NCBI GenBank assembly: GCA_945901795.1
Contig: CAMDLP010000010.1
Coordinates: 1-64,000 of the forward strand
Direction of reading: 5' to 3'
DNA length: 64,000 bases
DNA from: Akkermansia muciniphila
GTDB lineage: Bacteria; Verrucomicrobiota; Verrucomicrobiia; Verrucomicrobiales; Akkermansiaceae
Both the position numbers and the translations under genes were made by a program. Position 1 is the stretch's first letter; each line of letters starts with the position of its first letter. Below the pieces are notes generated by a model, which saw nothing but the letters and a program-made list of their open reading frames with translations, made no database searches and was not told the origin of the DNA. Shown piece after piece: positions 47,234-57,510 of this stretch.

Positions 47234-48726
47234 CGACCGGAGGTTTTCCAATCCCGGAAGGCGGCTCCGAGAAAGTGAAGGACATCGCTTGGAGTCAGCG
47301 ATTCCTCGGAGAGGTTTTCCTGATTCAATGCGACTTCGGCAGCGCGCCCGCAAAGCCAGGCACCGAGCGCGGCGGCGTCCACGGTCGAGTCGCCGATGGC
47401 GAGGCGGGCACCGATGACACCCGCCAGCAAGTCGCCTTGTCCCCCGGTCGCCATGCCGGGTGTGCCGGTGGAATTGCACCAGAGCGGCTGGCCCTGGCGG
47501 GTGACGATGGTGCGGCAGCCTTTCAATAAAAGGGTGGCGGGGACGCGGTCGGCAAATCGCCGCGCCGCTTCTTCCCGTGGCAAATCGCGGAGATCCGGGG
47601 CCAGTCTCGCGAATTCTCCCGGATGCGGAGTGATAAGGTGGTTTTCCCTGAAAATTTCCACTTTGCAGGATTTGGCGATCAGGTTGAGGGCGTCCGCGTC
47701 GAGGACGGCTGGGGCAGGGGAGTTTGAAATCAAACTCAGCAGGCCCTCGTGCATGGTTTCGGGCATTTCGCCGAGACCGCAACCGACGACGAGCGAGTCA
47801 CTGCGGCAATCCAAGAGTTCCCGTGGATCGTGAAATCCACGGATGATAATTTCAGGCGGGCATTTGGCGGCGATCGTTTCCCTAGCGGAAGTGGGAACGA
47901 AAAGCGTGACCAGCCCGCCACCGCCGCGGAGAGCTCCGGTGGCGGCAAGGACAGCGGCTCCGGTGTAGGATTCGGAACCCGCCAGGATCGACACTCGCCC
48001 GGCCATGCCTTTGTGGAAATCGAACGGCCGCGGTGCCTTGCCGCAATCGAGCGTTTGTGGGGAAATGAGCTCGATTTCGCCCGGCCGGGTGGCGGTGAGC
48101 GGCTCGACAGGGACGAATGCCAGCGCCCCGGTGGCCGCCGCGGCATGGCCGTAGAGCAGTCCTCGCTTGGCGTTGCCGATCATGAAAGTGACATCCGCGA
48201 TGACGGTGTCTGGAAAAATCCGGCCGGAATCCGGATCGATCCCCGACGGTAAATCGACCGCCGCGACGCGGGCTCCGGCATGTTGCCGGAGCGCTGCCAT
48301 TTCCCCGACGAGTTGGACGAGTGGCGCGCGCAACGCCCCGCTCGTTCCGCTGCCGAGAAGTCCGTCTAATAGAACCAACGGCGTCTCAAGATCGTGCGAG
48401 CCGGGAGCTTGATCCAAAGGAGACGCGACGCCGAGCTCTTGCCATTTTTTTCGGGTGAGGGGAGCGCATTGTTCGAGCGGATAGGCGTTCCGCGTTCGTA
48501 TTCTCCAGCCAAATTCATCGCGCAGAATCCGAAGCGCCACCAAGGCGTCGCCGGCGTTGTGGCCTTTTCCCAGATAGCCGACCACGGTGCCGGGCTTGGG
48601 GAAATAACGGCCGATGGCACGCCCGAGCCGATCACCGGCGAGATCGAGCAGTCGTTCTTCGGTCCAGCCCGCTGCGAGGGCTGCGGCTTCGATGGCCCGG
48701 GTTTCAGCAATCGTGATTGCGGCCAT
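47230..48726 (-). CDS. nnr: bifunctional NAD(P)H-hydrate epimerase/ADP-dependent dehydratase
   Basis: VGYLGKGHNAGDALVALRIL...LLDGLLGSGTSG...LDADALNLIA...LITPHPGEFARL...TGTPGMATGGQGDLLAGVIGA. Confidence 0.93.
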   Translation of the reverse strand: MAAITIAETRAIEAAALAAGWTEERLLDLAGDRLGRAIGRYFPKPGTVVGYLGKGHNAGDALVALRILRDEFGWRIRTRNAYPLEQCAPLTRKKWQELGVASPLDQAPGSHDLETPLVLLDGLLGSGTSGALRAPLVQLVGEMAALRQHAGARVAAVDLPSGIDPDSGRIFPDTVIADVTFMIGNAKRGLLYGHAAAATGALAFVPVEPLTATRPGEIELISPQTLDCGKAPRPFDFHKGMAGRVSILAGSESYTGAAVLAATGALRGGGGLVTLFVPTSARETIAAKCPPEIIIRGFHDPRELLDCRSDSLVVGCGLGEMPETMHEGLLSLISNSPAPAVLDADALNLIAKSCKVEIFRENHLITPHPGEFARLAPDLRDLPREEAARRFADRVPATLLLKGCRTIVTRQGQPLWCNSTGTPGMATGGQGDLLAGVIGARLAIGDSTVDAAALGAWLCGRAAEVALNQENLSEESLTPSDVLHFLGAAFRDWKTSGR

Positions 48727-48766
48727 GGCTGAGTTTACACCGCTTCGCCGGCGGTGCATTCAAAAT

Positions 48767-49369
48767 TCAGTAACCGCGGCGATAGCGCTGGATACCATCC
48801 GCGATTCCCTGGGCGATCGATTCGCGGAACCAGCCGGATTTCATGCGGTCACGCTCCTCGGCGTTGCTGACGAAGCCGCCCTCGACGAGGATGGAAGGCA
48901 GCGTCGTGTTGCGGATTACATAGAAACGCGCGTATTTCGCGCTGCGATCCACGGTCCGGGTGCGCCGGATCAGGCTGCTTTGGACGAGTTGGGCAAGGCG
49001 TTTGCCTTCCTCGGTGGAGTAGAAGGTTTCCAGCCCGCTGACTTGTTGCTTCCAAGTGTAGTTGTAGTGGATGCTCACGAAGATCGCGTTCTTGTAGCGG
49101 TTTGCCGTGCTCACGCGCTGGGGGAGCGAGATGAAATAATCGCTGCGGCGGGTCATCACCGTCTGGTAGCCCAGACTTTTCAGTTTGGTTTCAAGCCGGG
49201 CGGCCGTGTCGAGGGCGAGGTGTTTTTCGTAAACGCGGCCCCATTGGCCGCCATTGTCGTGACCGCCGTGCCCCGCGTCGATCACCACCGTGCGGAAATT
49301 TGCGGCGTTCGCCACGCTGCCGAGGGTGCACAAAGCGGTCAGCGCCAGGAATTGAAAGATGGTTCTCAT
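48767..49369 (-). CDS. N-acetylmuramoyl-L-alanine amidase (Amidase_3)
   Basis: VVIDAGHGGHDNGGQWGRVYEKHLALDTA...FVSIHYNYT...SILVEGGFVSNAEERD. Confidence 0.9.
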   Translation of the reverse strand: MRTIFQFLALTALCTLGSVANAANFRTVVIDAGHGGHDNGGQWGRVYEKHLALDTAARLETKLKSLGYQTVMTRRSDYFISLPQRVSTANRYKNAIFVSIHYNYTWKQQVSGLETFYSTEEGKRLAQLVQSSLIRRTRTVDRSAKYARFYVIRNTTLPSILVEGGFVSNAEERDRMKSGWFRESIAQGIADGIQRYRRGY

Positions 49370-49475
49370 GGATTGAGAGGTTAACTTCGTAAAACAAGTA
49401 GGATATGTTGATATTTTTTGAAAATTGTAAAGTCAATTTCTGGGGCTTTGCGAAATTAAGTAGAACCGGGGGTAA

Positions 49476-50360
49476 TTAGTATCCGACCGCCGGGCGATCC
49501 GAGGCCTTGCGAACTTTGGCCTTGGCTTCCGCAGCGGCTTTTTGGTCGTAGGGAATGCTGTTGGCGACGCGCACGGTCCCATCCGCAAAGGTCAGCAATT
49601 GCGGGTCTCCCTGACTACCGCGCCGATGGATCTGGCGCTCCACCACCTTGCCGTCGGTGTCGATCTGGTAGTGGACCCACATCGTCGGAGTCGCGAGGAA
49701 CATCACGTGCAGGCGCTGTTGGCGGTCCACCGTGGCAAGGGGTTTGCGGAGCATGAGGACGTCACCGAGAAGGAAAGTCCTGACATTCTGGCCGGTCCGG
49801 CCATCGATGATTTGGGCGTAGATCTGGGATTTTTCGTCACCGCTGAAATTGAGGAGGCGGAATTCCCGGGTCAGGCCGGAACTGCCGGGAATCCCGACCT
49901 TTTGGGACCAATAAGGCACCCCGGGACTCTGGTTGAACAAGACCCGGCCGGTGGACGAGCCATCGACCGTGCTGCCGGGCATGTGGACCAGCGCCCCGAC
50001 CGAGAAATTCCCGGGCTCGCTCAGTTGGAAATGTTGGGCCAGATCGACCTCGCGTGCCAGGGATTCTCCCGCACGGATCGTCATCCTTCCAAACAAGGTG
50101 CGGCCCTTCGGCGTGACGGATTCTCCATGGCTGTCCTTCAGGTTGAAATCGAGCCATTGCGTGCGCCCGTCACTGGCGAACGTGAGCTCCCGGCCCGCAT
50201 GATTGGTCACGGTGACGATGGCGATGACCGGTTCGCCCGCCAGATATTGCTTTTTAGAGAGCTTGAGGGATGCCGAGAGCTGGGCGTTGGCCAAGCCCGC
50301 GAAGGCGATGAACAGGATCAATAAACTCCGGATGATAATCACGCCGCACCAGTAGCGCAC
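49476..50360 (-). CDS. secreted hypothetical protein with Ig-like beta pattern
   Basis: LILFIAFAGLANAQ signal; LAGEPVIAIVTVTNHAGRELTF. Confidence 0.65.
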   Translation of the reverse strand: MRYWCGVIIIRSLLILFIAFAGLANAQLSASLKLSKKQYLAGEPVIAIVTVTNHAGRELTFASDGRTQWLDFNLKDSHGESVTPKGRTLFGRMTIRAGESLAREVDLAQHFQLSEPGNFSVGALVHMPGSTVDGSSTGRVLFNQSPGVPYWSQKVGIPGSSGLTREFRLLNFSGDEKSQIYAQIIDGRTGQNVRTFLLGDVLMLRKPLATVDRQQRLHVMFLATPTMWVHYQIDTDGKVVERQIHRRGSQGDPQLLTFADGTVRVANSIPYDQKAAAEAKAKVRKASDRPAVGY

Positions 50361-50437
50361 CCGTGTGGAGGCGTCAACCTAACGAAACTATCCGCTGGGA
50401 TTTCCAGAGATTCCGCGCGATCGGATCACCGGGATTC

Positions 50438-51511
50438 TCAGACTTCCCCGTCCGGGTAAAGCTGGTGGAACTTGATGGCCTCCACCGCGATGGCTGCGGC
50501 GGTGCCGAAAATCGTTTCCTCCGTCGCCGTCCGCGGCACTTGCGCGGCCGGGCGGGACAAGCCGAGGATGAGCTGGCCGTAGTTCTGCGCTCCGGCGACG
50601 TGCTGGAGCAGCTTCAGGGAAATGTGGGCGGCGTCCAGATTCGGGAAAACCAACACGTCCGCCGTCGGCCGCGCTTCCGCGGCGGGAAGCTTCGTTTCCG
50701 CGGCTTCGGGGTCGAGCGCGACATCCGCCTGGAGTTCGCCTTCGATGCCGATGTCCAGAAATTGCTTCAACGCCTCACTCCGCGCCAGCGAGGCGGCGGC
50801 GGCCATCCGTTGGGCGTCCGGCGTGTTGGCGGAGCCTTTTGTCGAGTGGCTGAGCATCGCCACGAAGGCTTTTCGGCCGAGGAAATGGTGCGCAAGTTTC
50901 CCGGTTTCCAAGGCGATCGCCGCAAGTTCGGCGACGTCGGGGTTCGGATTCAGCCCGCAATCCGCGAGAAATAAAATTCCGCTTCCGCCCAAATGTTTGA
51001 GATGGTCGCCAGTCAGGATCGTCACGCCGAAGATTTTCGGGACGTTCGGCAGCGGCTTGATCGTGTGCAGCAGCGCGCGGAAATAGGCCGCCGGAAGCGC
51101 TTGGTTTCCGGCAACGAGAGCGTCCGCTTGCCCATACTGGACCATCAACGCGCCGAAATAATGCGGGCGGGCGACGATTTCTGCCGGGTCGCCGAGTTGC
51201 AGGGTCCGGTAGCGCGCCATGTTTTCCACCCGCTTACAAAACAGTCCGAAGTCCGAAGCCTGCGGCGGGTCGATGATGTGGACGAATTTCAGGGAAACGG
51301 AGTGCTGCGCCGCGAGCGCACGGATTCGTTCGCGGTTGCCCAGCAGGATCGGCGCGACCACTTCCTCCGCCACCAGTCGGGCGGCGGCGCGGATGACGCG
51401 GATGTCCTCGCCTTCGGTGAAGACCACCCGCTTGGGATGGAGGCGAAGTTGGTCGAGGAGGTAACGGGTGACGCTATTGCCCGTGGCGGGCTCTGGGGAA
51501 ATGTCGGACAT
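50438..51511 (-). CDS. pta: phosphate acetyl/acyltransferase
   Basis: KRVVFTEGEDIRVIRAAARL...HYFGALMVQYGQADALVAG...FLADCGLNPNPDVAELAAIALET...MLSHSTKGS. Confidence 0.92.
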   Translation of the reverse strand: MSDISPEPATGNSVTRYLLDQLRLHPKRVVFTEGEDIRVIRAAARLVAEEVVAPILLGNRERIRALAAQHSVSLKFVHIIDPPQASDFGLFCKRVENMARYRTLQLGDPAEIVARPHYFGALMVQYGQADALVAGNQALPAAYFRALLHTIKPLPNVPKIFGVTILTGDHLKHLGGSGILFLADCGLNPNPDVAELAAIALETGKLAHHFLGRKAFVAMLSHSTKGSANTPDAQRMAAAASLARSEALKQFLDIGIEGELQADVALDPEAAETKLPAAEARPTADVLVFPNLDAAHISLKLLQHVAGAQNYGQLILGLSRPAAQVPRTATEETIFGTAAAIAVEAIKFHQLYPDGEV

Positions 51512-51594
51512 GGAAACTCTGGCGCTTGCAGCGTGCCCGGACTCTAGTATGGCTTCTCTCGTCGCTTCAATCCGATTCATCCCGAAATACGCAA

Positions 51595-52392
51595 GTGCCC
51601 GCCGACTATCACACCCACACGCCGCTTTGCCGCCATGCCGAGGGCGAACCGGAAGCCTTCATCGAGGCTGCGGTGAAAGCTGGACTCCGCGAATACGGGA
51701 TTTCCGATCACGCTCCGCAAATCCCCGAACCTTTCGATGATTGGCGGATGTCCGAGGCGGAACTTCCCGAATATTTCCGCTGGATCGAGCGCGCCCGGGC
51801 CCAAGCCGCAGGCCGGATTCCCGTCCGCGCCGGCTTGGAATGCGACTGGCTCGCTGGCTGCGAGCCGTGGATCGCCGAGCTCGCTTCCCGCTACGACTGG
51901 GACTATCTGATTGGTGCCGTCCACTATCTCGGCGACTGGGATTTCGACAACCCGAAATGGCTCGGCCGCTGGGCCGCGAGCGACGTGGACGCCGTCTGGA
52001 CGCATTATTGGGAAACCTATGCGAAAATGGCGGACAGCGGCATCTTCGACATCCTCGCCCACCCGGATCTGGTCAAAAAATTCTCCCACGTCCCTGCCGG
52101 CGATCTCGACCGATTTTACGAGCCGGTCATCGACGCCATCGCAGCGGCCGGCAGCGTCATCGAAATCAACACCGCCGGCTGGCACAAACCGTGTGCCGAA
52201 GCCTATCCGACGCCGCGCTTCCTCGAACTCGCGTGCTCCGCTGGCATCGGCCTGGTGATTTCCTCGGACGCGCACGCGCCAAGTGAAGTGGCGCGGGATT
52301 TCCCGAAAGCGATCGCCATCGCCAAGGCAGCGGGCTACCGCGAGACCGTGCTTTTCGAAAAGCGCCAGCGCCGCACCGAGCCTCTGATCTAG
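51595..52392 (+). CDS. hisK: PHP-type histidinol-phosphatase, GTG start likely
   Basis: VPADYHTHTPLCRHAEGEPEAFIEAAVKAGLREYGISDHAP...GLECDW...DILAHPDLVKKF. Confidence 0.88.
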   Translation: MPADYHTHTPLCRHAEGEPEAFIEAAVKAGLREYGISDHAPQIPEPFDDWRMSEAELPEYFRWIERARAQAAGRIPVRAGLECDWLAGCEPWIAELASRYDWDYLIGAVHYLGDWDFDNPKWLGRWAASDVDAVWTHYWETYAKMADSGIFDILAHPDLVKKFSHVPAGDLDRFYEPVIDAIAAAGSVIEINTAGWHKPCAEAYPTPRFLELACSAGIGLVISSDAHAPSEVARDFPKAIAIAKAAGYRETVLFEKRQRRTEPLI

Positions 52393-52487
52393 CAAGTTGA
52401 TCCCTGCGCCGCGATGTCATGAGCAAAGGCCGGGTGCAATCCACCAGCTCGCGCGACGCAGGGAACTTTCGCGGGGGGGGGGCGAAA

Positions 52488-53165
52488 TTATTTCTCGTCC
52501 TTGCGCTCTTCCTCCTCGCGCAGGGATTCTAGCGGAGTAGCGGCGTCGTGGACCGTGGCGGCGTCGTTATCGCCCTGGCTGCTGCGGCGGAAGGCGCTCA
52601 TTTTCCGGCTGAGCGCGCCTTTGGACGAGGTGTAGGAATGCTCGTTCATCGCGAAGTTCGTGGTGTTGTTCGCATGGATGCTCATCCGTCCCGCTGTGGC
52701 GATGGCGTCCTGGTTGGCTCCTAGGAAAAGGAACTGCCATTGGTATTTTTCGGACTGATGGCGGATCCGTTTCGCCACGGCCTCCCACGTGTAGCGCGTC
52801 GAGGCATTCTCCTCGCCGTCGGTTAAAACCGCGATGATCACCTGGTGAGGACGATCTTTTTCCGGCGTCGCCGCGAGCTTGCTGCCGAGGTCGTCGATGG
52901 TCCGGCCGATGGCGTCCAGCAGCGCCGTGCTGCCGCGCGGGACGAAGGTGGAGGTGTCGAGCTCCACGACCTCCGCGATCGGCACCGAGTGGAACGGCAG
53001 CTCGTATTGGTCGTCGAACAGCACGAGCGTGAAGCGCGCGTGGCCGGGGACTTGTTGCTGCTCGCGGAGCAGGCGGTTGAAGCCGCTGATGGCGGGCTCG
53101 ACCATCGTTTGCATGGAGCCGGAGCGGTCGAGGACGAAGACGATTTCAGTATGGGCGTTGTTCAT
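52488..53165 (-). CDS. VWA domain protein
   Basis: EIVFVLDRSGSMQTM (MIDAS DxSxS); RGSTALLDAIG; VLTDGEENAS. Confidence 0.92.
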   Translation of the reverse strand: MNNAHTEIVFVLDRSGSMQTMVEPAISGFNRLLREQQQVPGHARFTLVLFDDQYELPFHSVPIAEVVELDTSTFVPRGSTALLDAIGRTIDDLGSKLAATPEKDRPHQVIIAVLTDGEENASTRYTWEAVAKRIRHQSEKYQWQFLFLGANQDAIATAGRMSIHANNTTNFAMNEHSYTSSKGALSRKMSAFRRSSQGDNDAATVHDAATPLESLREEEERKDEK

Positions 53166-53254
53166 AACGCCGTTATTCAACCACAGGGGGTGGGACAAAT
53201 AGCGGGGCTCCCTCGAAAAAAGTTGAGAAATTTTTCGAGCGCCGTTTTTCAGCC

Positions 53255-53793
53255 CTGTCACACCGGCGGAAAACCCAGCGCTTCGAGCTCTGAACCAGCC
53301 CGGATTCCCCCTTCACGCTGGACTTGCGGATGATCCCGTAGAGCCCGTGGAGGTCGTCTGCGGGCGATTCCTTGATCCATGGCCGACAGCTTCAGCCCCC
53401 AAACCACATCGCCGCCTGTCCTCGGGGCGGGCGGTCCGGTGTGGGATGAAATGAGCGATCCGCGCGGCCAGATCCGCCCGCATTGGTTCAGCATGGGGCA
53501 GAAAATCCAGCTCTGGAGCACCGAGGAGCGCGGCTCCATCGCCGCCGCCGCCGCCCGGATGATTGCGGATCTGGGACGACTTTCCTGGATGTTTCCAGTT
53601 ATTTGCCGCCGGGAGCGGATGGCTTGGAGGGTTACAATGACTCGTCGATCCGACTAACAATACGCTGGCCGACGAGAGCTACGTGAAGATTTCCGTGGGC
53701 CGCGACTACGAGGACGTGGCCCCGGTGCGCGGGAGCTACAACGGCACCGGCCACTGCCGGATGGAAGTCTTGGTGGAGGTGGAGAAAATCTAA
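53255..53793 (+). pseudogene. remnant of a transglutaminase (DUF2126)/circularly permuted ATP-grasp/transglutaminase operon
   Basis: in order: DSPFTLDLRMIP* (about 53307-53341), MADSFSPQ...GGPVWDEMSDPRGQIRPHW (53379-), SSYLPPGADGLEGYNDS, VDPTNNTLADESYVKISVGRDYEDVAPVRGSYNGTGHCRMEVLVEVEKI*. Confidence 0.65.
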
Positions 53794-54126
53794 TCAGAAC
53801 GGCTTGGCGAGGCCGAGCCACGCGGCGGTGACCGCGGCGGCGATGGAGAGGGCCAGGACGATCGAGATTGGGATGACCTTGCGCTTGGCAAGGACGGGGG
53901 CGACGCCGAGGAATAACCACAGACCGAGTTTGATCATCCACCAGGATTGGCCCATCGGCGGCTTCTTGAGCATGGCGAAGCCGACGAGGAGAATTAGGAT
54001 GAGCGAGATGCCGTGAAGCATGGAGGCTCCCTTTTTCCTCGAACCGCCTAGCAGGGTGGCACCGAGCGAAGTGAAGAGGGCGATGACGCCGGCGAGATGC
54101 AGTGTTTTGAGGATAATAGGGTCCAT
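53794..54126 (-). CDS. small membrane protein
   Basis: MDPIILKTLHLAGVIALFTSLGATLLGG...; 3-4 TM. Confidence 0.75.
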   Translation of the reverse strand: MDPIILKTLHLAGVIALFTSLGATLLGGSRKKGASMLHGISLILILLVGFAMLKKPPMGQSWWMIKLGLWLFLGVAPVLAKRKVIPISIVLALSIAAAVTAAWLGLAKPF

Positions 54127-54180
54127 GGGATGATTGAGCTGCCGGAGCTTCTCCGCATCCGGCTCGGGATCAAGCAAGTT

Positions 54181-54375
54181 CAGACATCCTTATCCCGCTC
54201 TCGCGACCCTCGGGGATTTGATGATTCAATGGGAAAATGATTTGGCACATACACGCACAAGCCACCCACAATTAATGTCGCGGCCGCGACATTAATTGTG
54301 GCGCGTTGTCACATCGGCTGCGTGTTTCACTTGCTGAATGTGCCAAATCATTTTCCGCCCGGATCAGGATGTCTG
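54181..54375. mobile_element. MITE-like palindromic element with TIRs and 5-bp target duplication
   Basis: TIR CAGACATCC.../...GGATGTCTG flanked by AAGTT on both sides (54176-54180, 54376-54380); inner 19-bp inverted arms 54232-54250/54338-54356; perfect 36-bp central palindrome at 54266-54301. Confidence 0.85.
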
Positions 54376-54393
54376 AAGTTCGGGCTGCCGCCG

Positions 54394-55467
54394 TCACTGG
54401 AAAACCGCCAGCACGGCCCGGTGGTCCGAGGCTTTGTCCCACTCCGCGTCGTCGATGATTTTCGCGGCCGGGAAATTCACATCCTTGCGAAGCGCGCGCG
54501 TCACCATGATGAAGTCGATGCGGGAGTAAAGGTCATGCAGTGCCCAGTGGTGGGTCCAAGCGTCATGGCGCGAGTCCTTGGCCGGGATGGCGGTTAGGTA
54601 GGTCGGGTCGTTGTAATTTCCGGTGACCGTCTTGATCGCCGGAGTGGCGCGGGTGTCGTTGAGATCGCCGTAAACGACGAGCCGGGCGTCCGCGTTTGTT
54701 TTGAGAATGGAGTTCACGTGACGGCGTAACAAGCGGGCTTCATTGAGGCGGATGGCCTCTTGGTCGCCTTGCTCGCTGTCGCGCTTGGATTTGAGATGCA
54801 CGCCGAGGAAACGGTAGGATTTGCCGCGCGCTTCGATGGTGGCGTCGAGAATGCCGCGGTTGATCGCGAAGGTCTGGCCGGCGAGTTTGTATTCGGTTTC
54901 AGCGGGCTTGGCGGTGGAGGTGATAGGGAAACGGGAAAGCAGTCCGAGGTGGCGGGTGGGATCGGATCCGCCGGTGTAATGCGAGTGCGGGAGATTCAAG
55001 CCGGCGGCCTTCAGATCCTCTTGGATTTCCGCGAGATCCGAGGCTTCGCCGATTTCACAGAGGCCGATGACATCCGGCGCGTGGCGGGAGAGGATTGCAA
55101 CGACTGCCTGCTTTTCGCTCTCGGGTTTCGGAGCGCCTTTGAGGGCTTTCCGATCGACGTAGCGATCCATCGTCAGCCAGTTTTCGACGTTGTAGGTGAT
55201 GAAGCGAAGTCCAGTTGGGGAGACGGTTTCGGAGGAAACCGTGACGGCTTCCGAGGCGTCGGGCGTCTCGATGTCCGCCTCGACTTCAAGTGAAGCCGCT
55301 TCTGCGGGCTCCGGCGCGTCAGTTTGCGCTCCGGGCGCGGCCCAATCCGGCGTGCCGCTTTTTTGATCGCAGGAGGAAGCGGCGAGCATTGCCGCCACGC
55401 AGAAAACAGCCCCAAGAATCCTTGGGGCGTGATTTCCGAATGAAGCGATAAGACGGCGAAACCGCAT
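54394..55467 (-). CDS. endonuclease/exonuclease/phosphatase family lipoprotein
   Basis: AAMLAASSCDQ lipobox; FITYNVENW; DVIGLCEIGE; VVYGDLNDT; SDHRAVLAVF. Confidence 0.9.
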   Translation of the reverse strand: MRFRRLIASFGNHAPRILGAVFCVAAMLAASSCDQKSGTPDWAAPGAQTDAPEPAEAASLEVEADIETPDASEAVTVSSETVSPTGLRFITYNVENWLTMDRYVDRKALKGAPKPESEKQAVVAILSRHAPDVIGLCEIGEASDLAEIQEDLKAAGLNLPHSHYTGGSDPTRHLGLLSRFPITSTAKPAETEYKLAGQTFAINRGILDATIEARGKSYRFLGVHLKSKRDSEQGDQEAIRLNEARLLRRHVNSILKTNADARLVVYGDLNDTRATPAIKTVTGNYNDPTYLTAIPAKDSRHDAWTHHWALHDLYSRIDFIMVTRALRKDVNFPAAKIIDDAEWDKASDHRAVLAVFQ

Positions 55468-55471
55468 GCAA

Positions 55472-55684
55472 TCAGGATTCCCGGGGTTCTTTGCCCGGAA
55501 CTTCCTTCACGCGGGTTTCGGTCTCGGAGCGGGTGATTTCGTGCTCGAAATCTTCCCGCGCCTTTTTGAACTCGCCCATGCTTTTGCCGATCCCACGAGC
55601 GAGTTCAGGCAGCTTCTTAGCTCCGAAGAGCAACAGGATCACAATGAAAATTATGATCATTTCTGGCATTCCAATAGGTCCCAT
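55472..55684 (-). CDS. tatA: Sec-independent translocase TatA/E
   Basis: MPEMIIIFIVILLLFGAKKLPELARGIGKSMGEFKKA. Confidence 0.95.
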   Translation of the reverse strand: MGPIGMPEMIIIFIVILLLFGAKKLPELARGIGKSMGEFKKAREDFEHEITRSETETRVKEVPGKEPRES

Positions 55685-55780
55685 AGTGGTAGTGGTGTTG
55701 TTGGAGGGACGCTAAGGTCCCTTCGATGTGCTTGCAAAGGGTATTACTCGAAGTCGCGGAAGATTCTTTCGACCGTGGAA

Positions 55781-57415
55781 TCAATGGCAGACCGGGCAGG
55801 TGTTTAGCGAGGTGAAAAAGTCATTGCCCTTGTTGTCCACCAGGATGAACGCGGGGAAGTTTTCCACGGTGATTTTCCAAACGGCTTCCATGCCGAGCTC
55901 GGGAAATGCGACCACTTCCTGTGAGCGGATGTGTTCCTGCGCGAGCAACGCGGCGGGTCCGCCGGCGGATCCGAGGTAGAAGCCGCCGTGTGCTTGGCAG
56001 GCGTCGGTGACTTGTTTCGAGCGGTTGCCCTTGGCCAGCATGACCATCGAGCCGCCGTTGGCTTGGAAAAGATCGACGTAGCCGTCCATCCGCCCGGCGG
56101 TGGTCGGGCCGAAGGAACCGGACGGCATGCCGGCGGGAGTCTTGGCCGGACCGGCGTAGTAAACCGGGTATTTCCTGAAATATTCCGGGAGTTCGCCGGT
56201 GTCGTCGAGGATCTCCTTGAGCTTCGCGTGGGCGATGTCGCGGGCGACGATGATGGTGCCGCTGAGCGCGAGCGCGGTGGTGACCGGGTATTTCGCGAGG
56301 GTTTTGAGGGTTTCCTCCATGCCGAGATCGAGGTCGATTGGCACGCCTTTGAATTTCCAGTCGCGGAATTTCTCCGGGATGAAACGGCCGGGATTCTTCT
56401 CCAGTTTTTCGAGGAAAATGCCGTCTATGGTGATCTTCGCCTTGGCCTGGCGATCCGCCGAGCAGGAGACACCGATGCCGACCGGGCAGGATGCTCCGTG
56501 CCGCGGCAGGCGGATCACCCGCATATCGAGCGCGAAATATTTCCCGCCGAACTGCGCCCCGATCCCGATTTCGCGGGAAATTTCGAGCAACTCTTTCTCC
56601 AGCTCGATGTCGCGAAATGCCCGGCCGTGCTCGTTGCCGGAGGTCGGGAGGTCGTCGTAGTAGCGGGTGGATGCCATCTTCACCGTCTTGAGGCAGGTCT
56701 CCGCGGAGGTGCCGCCGATGACGAAGGCGAGGTGATACGGCGGGCAGGCGGCGGTGCCGAGCGACGCCATTTTCTCCCGGCAGAACTCCTTGAGCCGCTT
56801 GGGGTTGAGCAGGGCCTTGGTTTCTTGATAGAGGAAGGTTTTGTTCGCCGATCCGCCGCCTTTGCTGACGAAGAGGAACTTGTAGGCGTCGCCCTCGGTG
56901 GCGTAGAGATCGATCTGCGCGGGGAGGTTGGTCTTGGTGTTGACCTCCTCGTACATGCTGAGCGGGGCGGTCTGCGAGTAGCGCAGGTTTTCCTTGGTGT
57001 AGGTCTGGTAGATCCCCTTCGAGAGGAATTCCGCGTCGTCGCAGCCGGTCCACACTTGCTGGCCTTTTTTGCCAATGATGGTGGCGGTGCCGGTGTCCTG
57101 ACAAAACGGAAGGATGCCATGCGAGGCGATTTCCGCGTTTTTCAGGAGCATGAGCGCGACCATCCGGTCGTTTTCCGAGGCATCCGGATCATCGAGGATC
57201 GCGGCGACTTGTGCGAGGTGGGAGGCCCGGAGCGTGAAATTAATGCCCTTGATCGCTTCCGCCGCCAGCAGGGTCAGCGCTTCCGGGGCGATTTTCAGGA
57301 CCGCCTTGCCCTCGAACTCTGAAATGGAGACGTGGTCCGAGTTGAGGAGCTCGTATTCGGTGGTATCGGGACCGAGCGGGAAGGCGTCTTGGTAGAAAAA
57401 TGGTTTGTCAGACAT
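55781..57415 (-). CDS. class I fumarate hydratase
   Basis: [69 protein letters not shown]. Confidence 0.95.
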   Translation of the reverse strand: MSDKPFFYQDAFPLGPDTTEYELLNSDHVSISEFEGKAVLKIAPEALTLLAAEAIKGINFTLRASHLAQVAAILDDPDASENDRMVALMLLKNAEIASHGILPFCQDTGTATIIGKKGQQVWTGCDDAEFLSKGIYQTYTKENLRYSQTAPLSMYEEVNTKTNLPAQIDLYATEGDAYKFLFVSKGGGSANKTFLYQETKALLNPKRLKEFCREKMASLGTAACPPYHLAFVIGGTSAETCLKTVKMASTRYYDDLPTSGNEHGRAFRDIELEKELLEISREIGIGAQFGGKYFALDMRVIRLPRHGASCPVGIGVSCSADRQAKAKITIDGIFLEKLEKNPGRFIPEKFRDWKFKGVPIDLDLGMEETLKTLAKYPVTTALALSGTIIVARDIAHAKLKEILDDTGELPEYFRKYPVYYAGPAKTPAGMPSGSFGPTTAGRMDGYVDLFQANGGSMVMLAKGNRSKQVTDACQAHGGFYLGSAGGPAALLAQEHIRSQEVVAFPELGMEAVWKITVENFPAFILVDNKGNDFFTSLNTCPVCH

Positions 57416-57510
57416 GGCGTGCGGCTTTTTCTAAACACGCTGCGGTGGGGGAGCAAACCGTTTCACCAATCGTCGCAATGAATGCACGGTGAATGGCGGA
57501 ATCCGCTGTT

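Noticed and set aside
55931-57322. 463-aa + strand ORF opposite class I fumarase
   Set aside because: Antisense shadow of a strongly supported gene; composition is typical of reverse-frame reading in GC-rich DNA.
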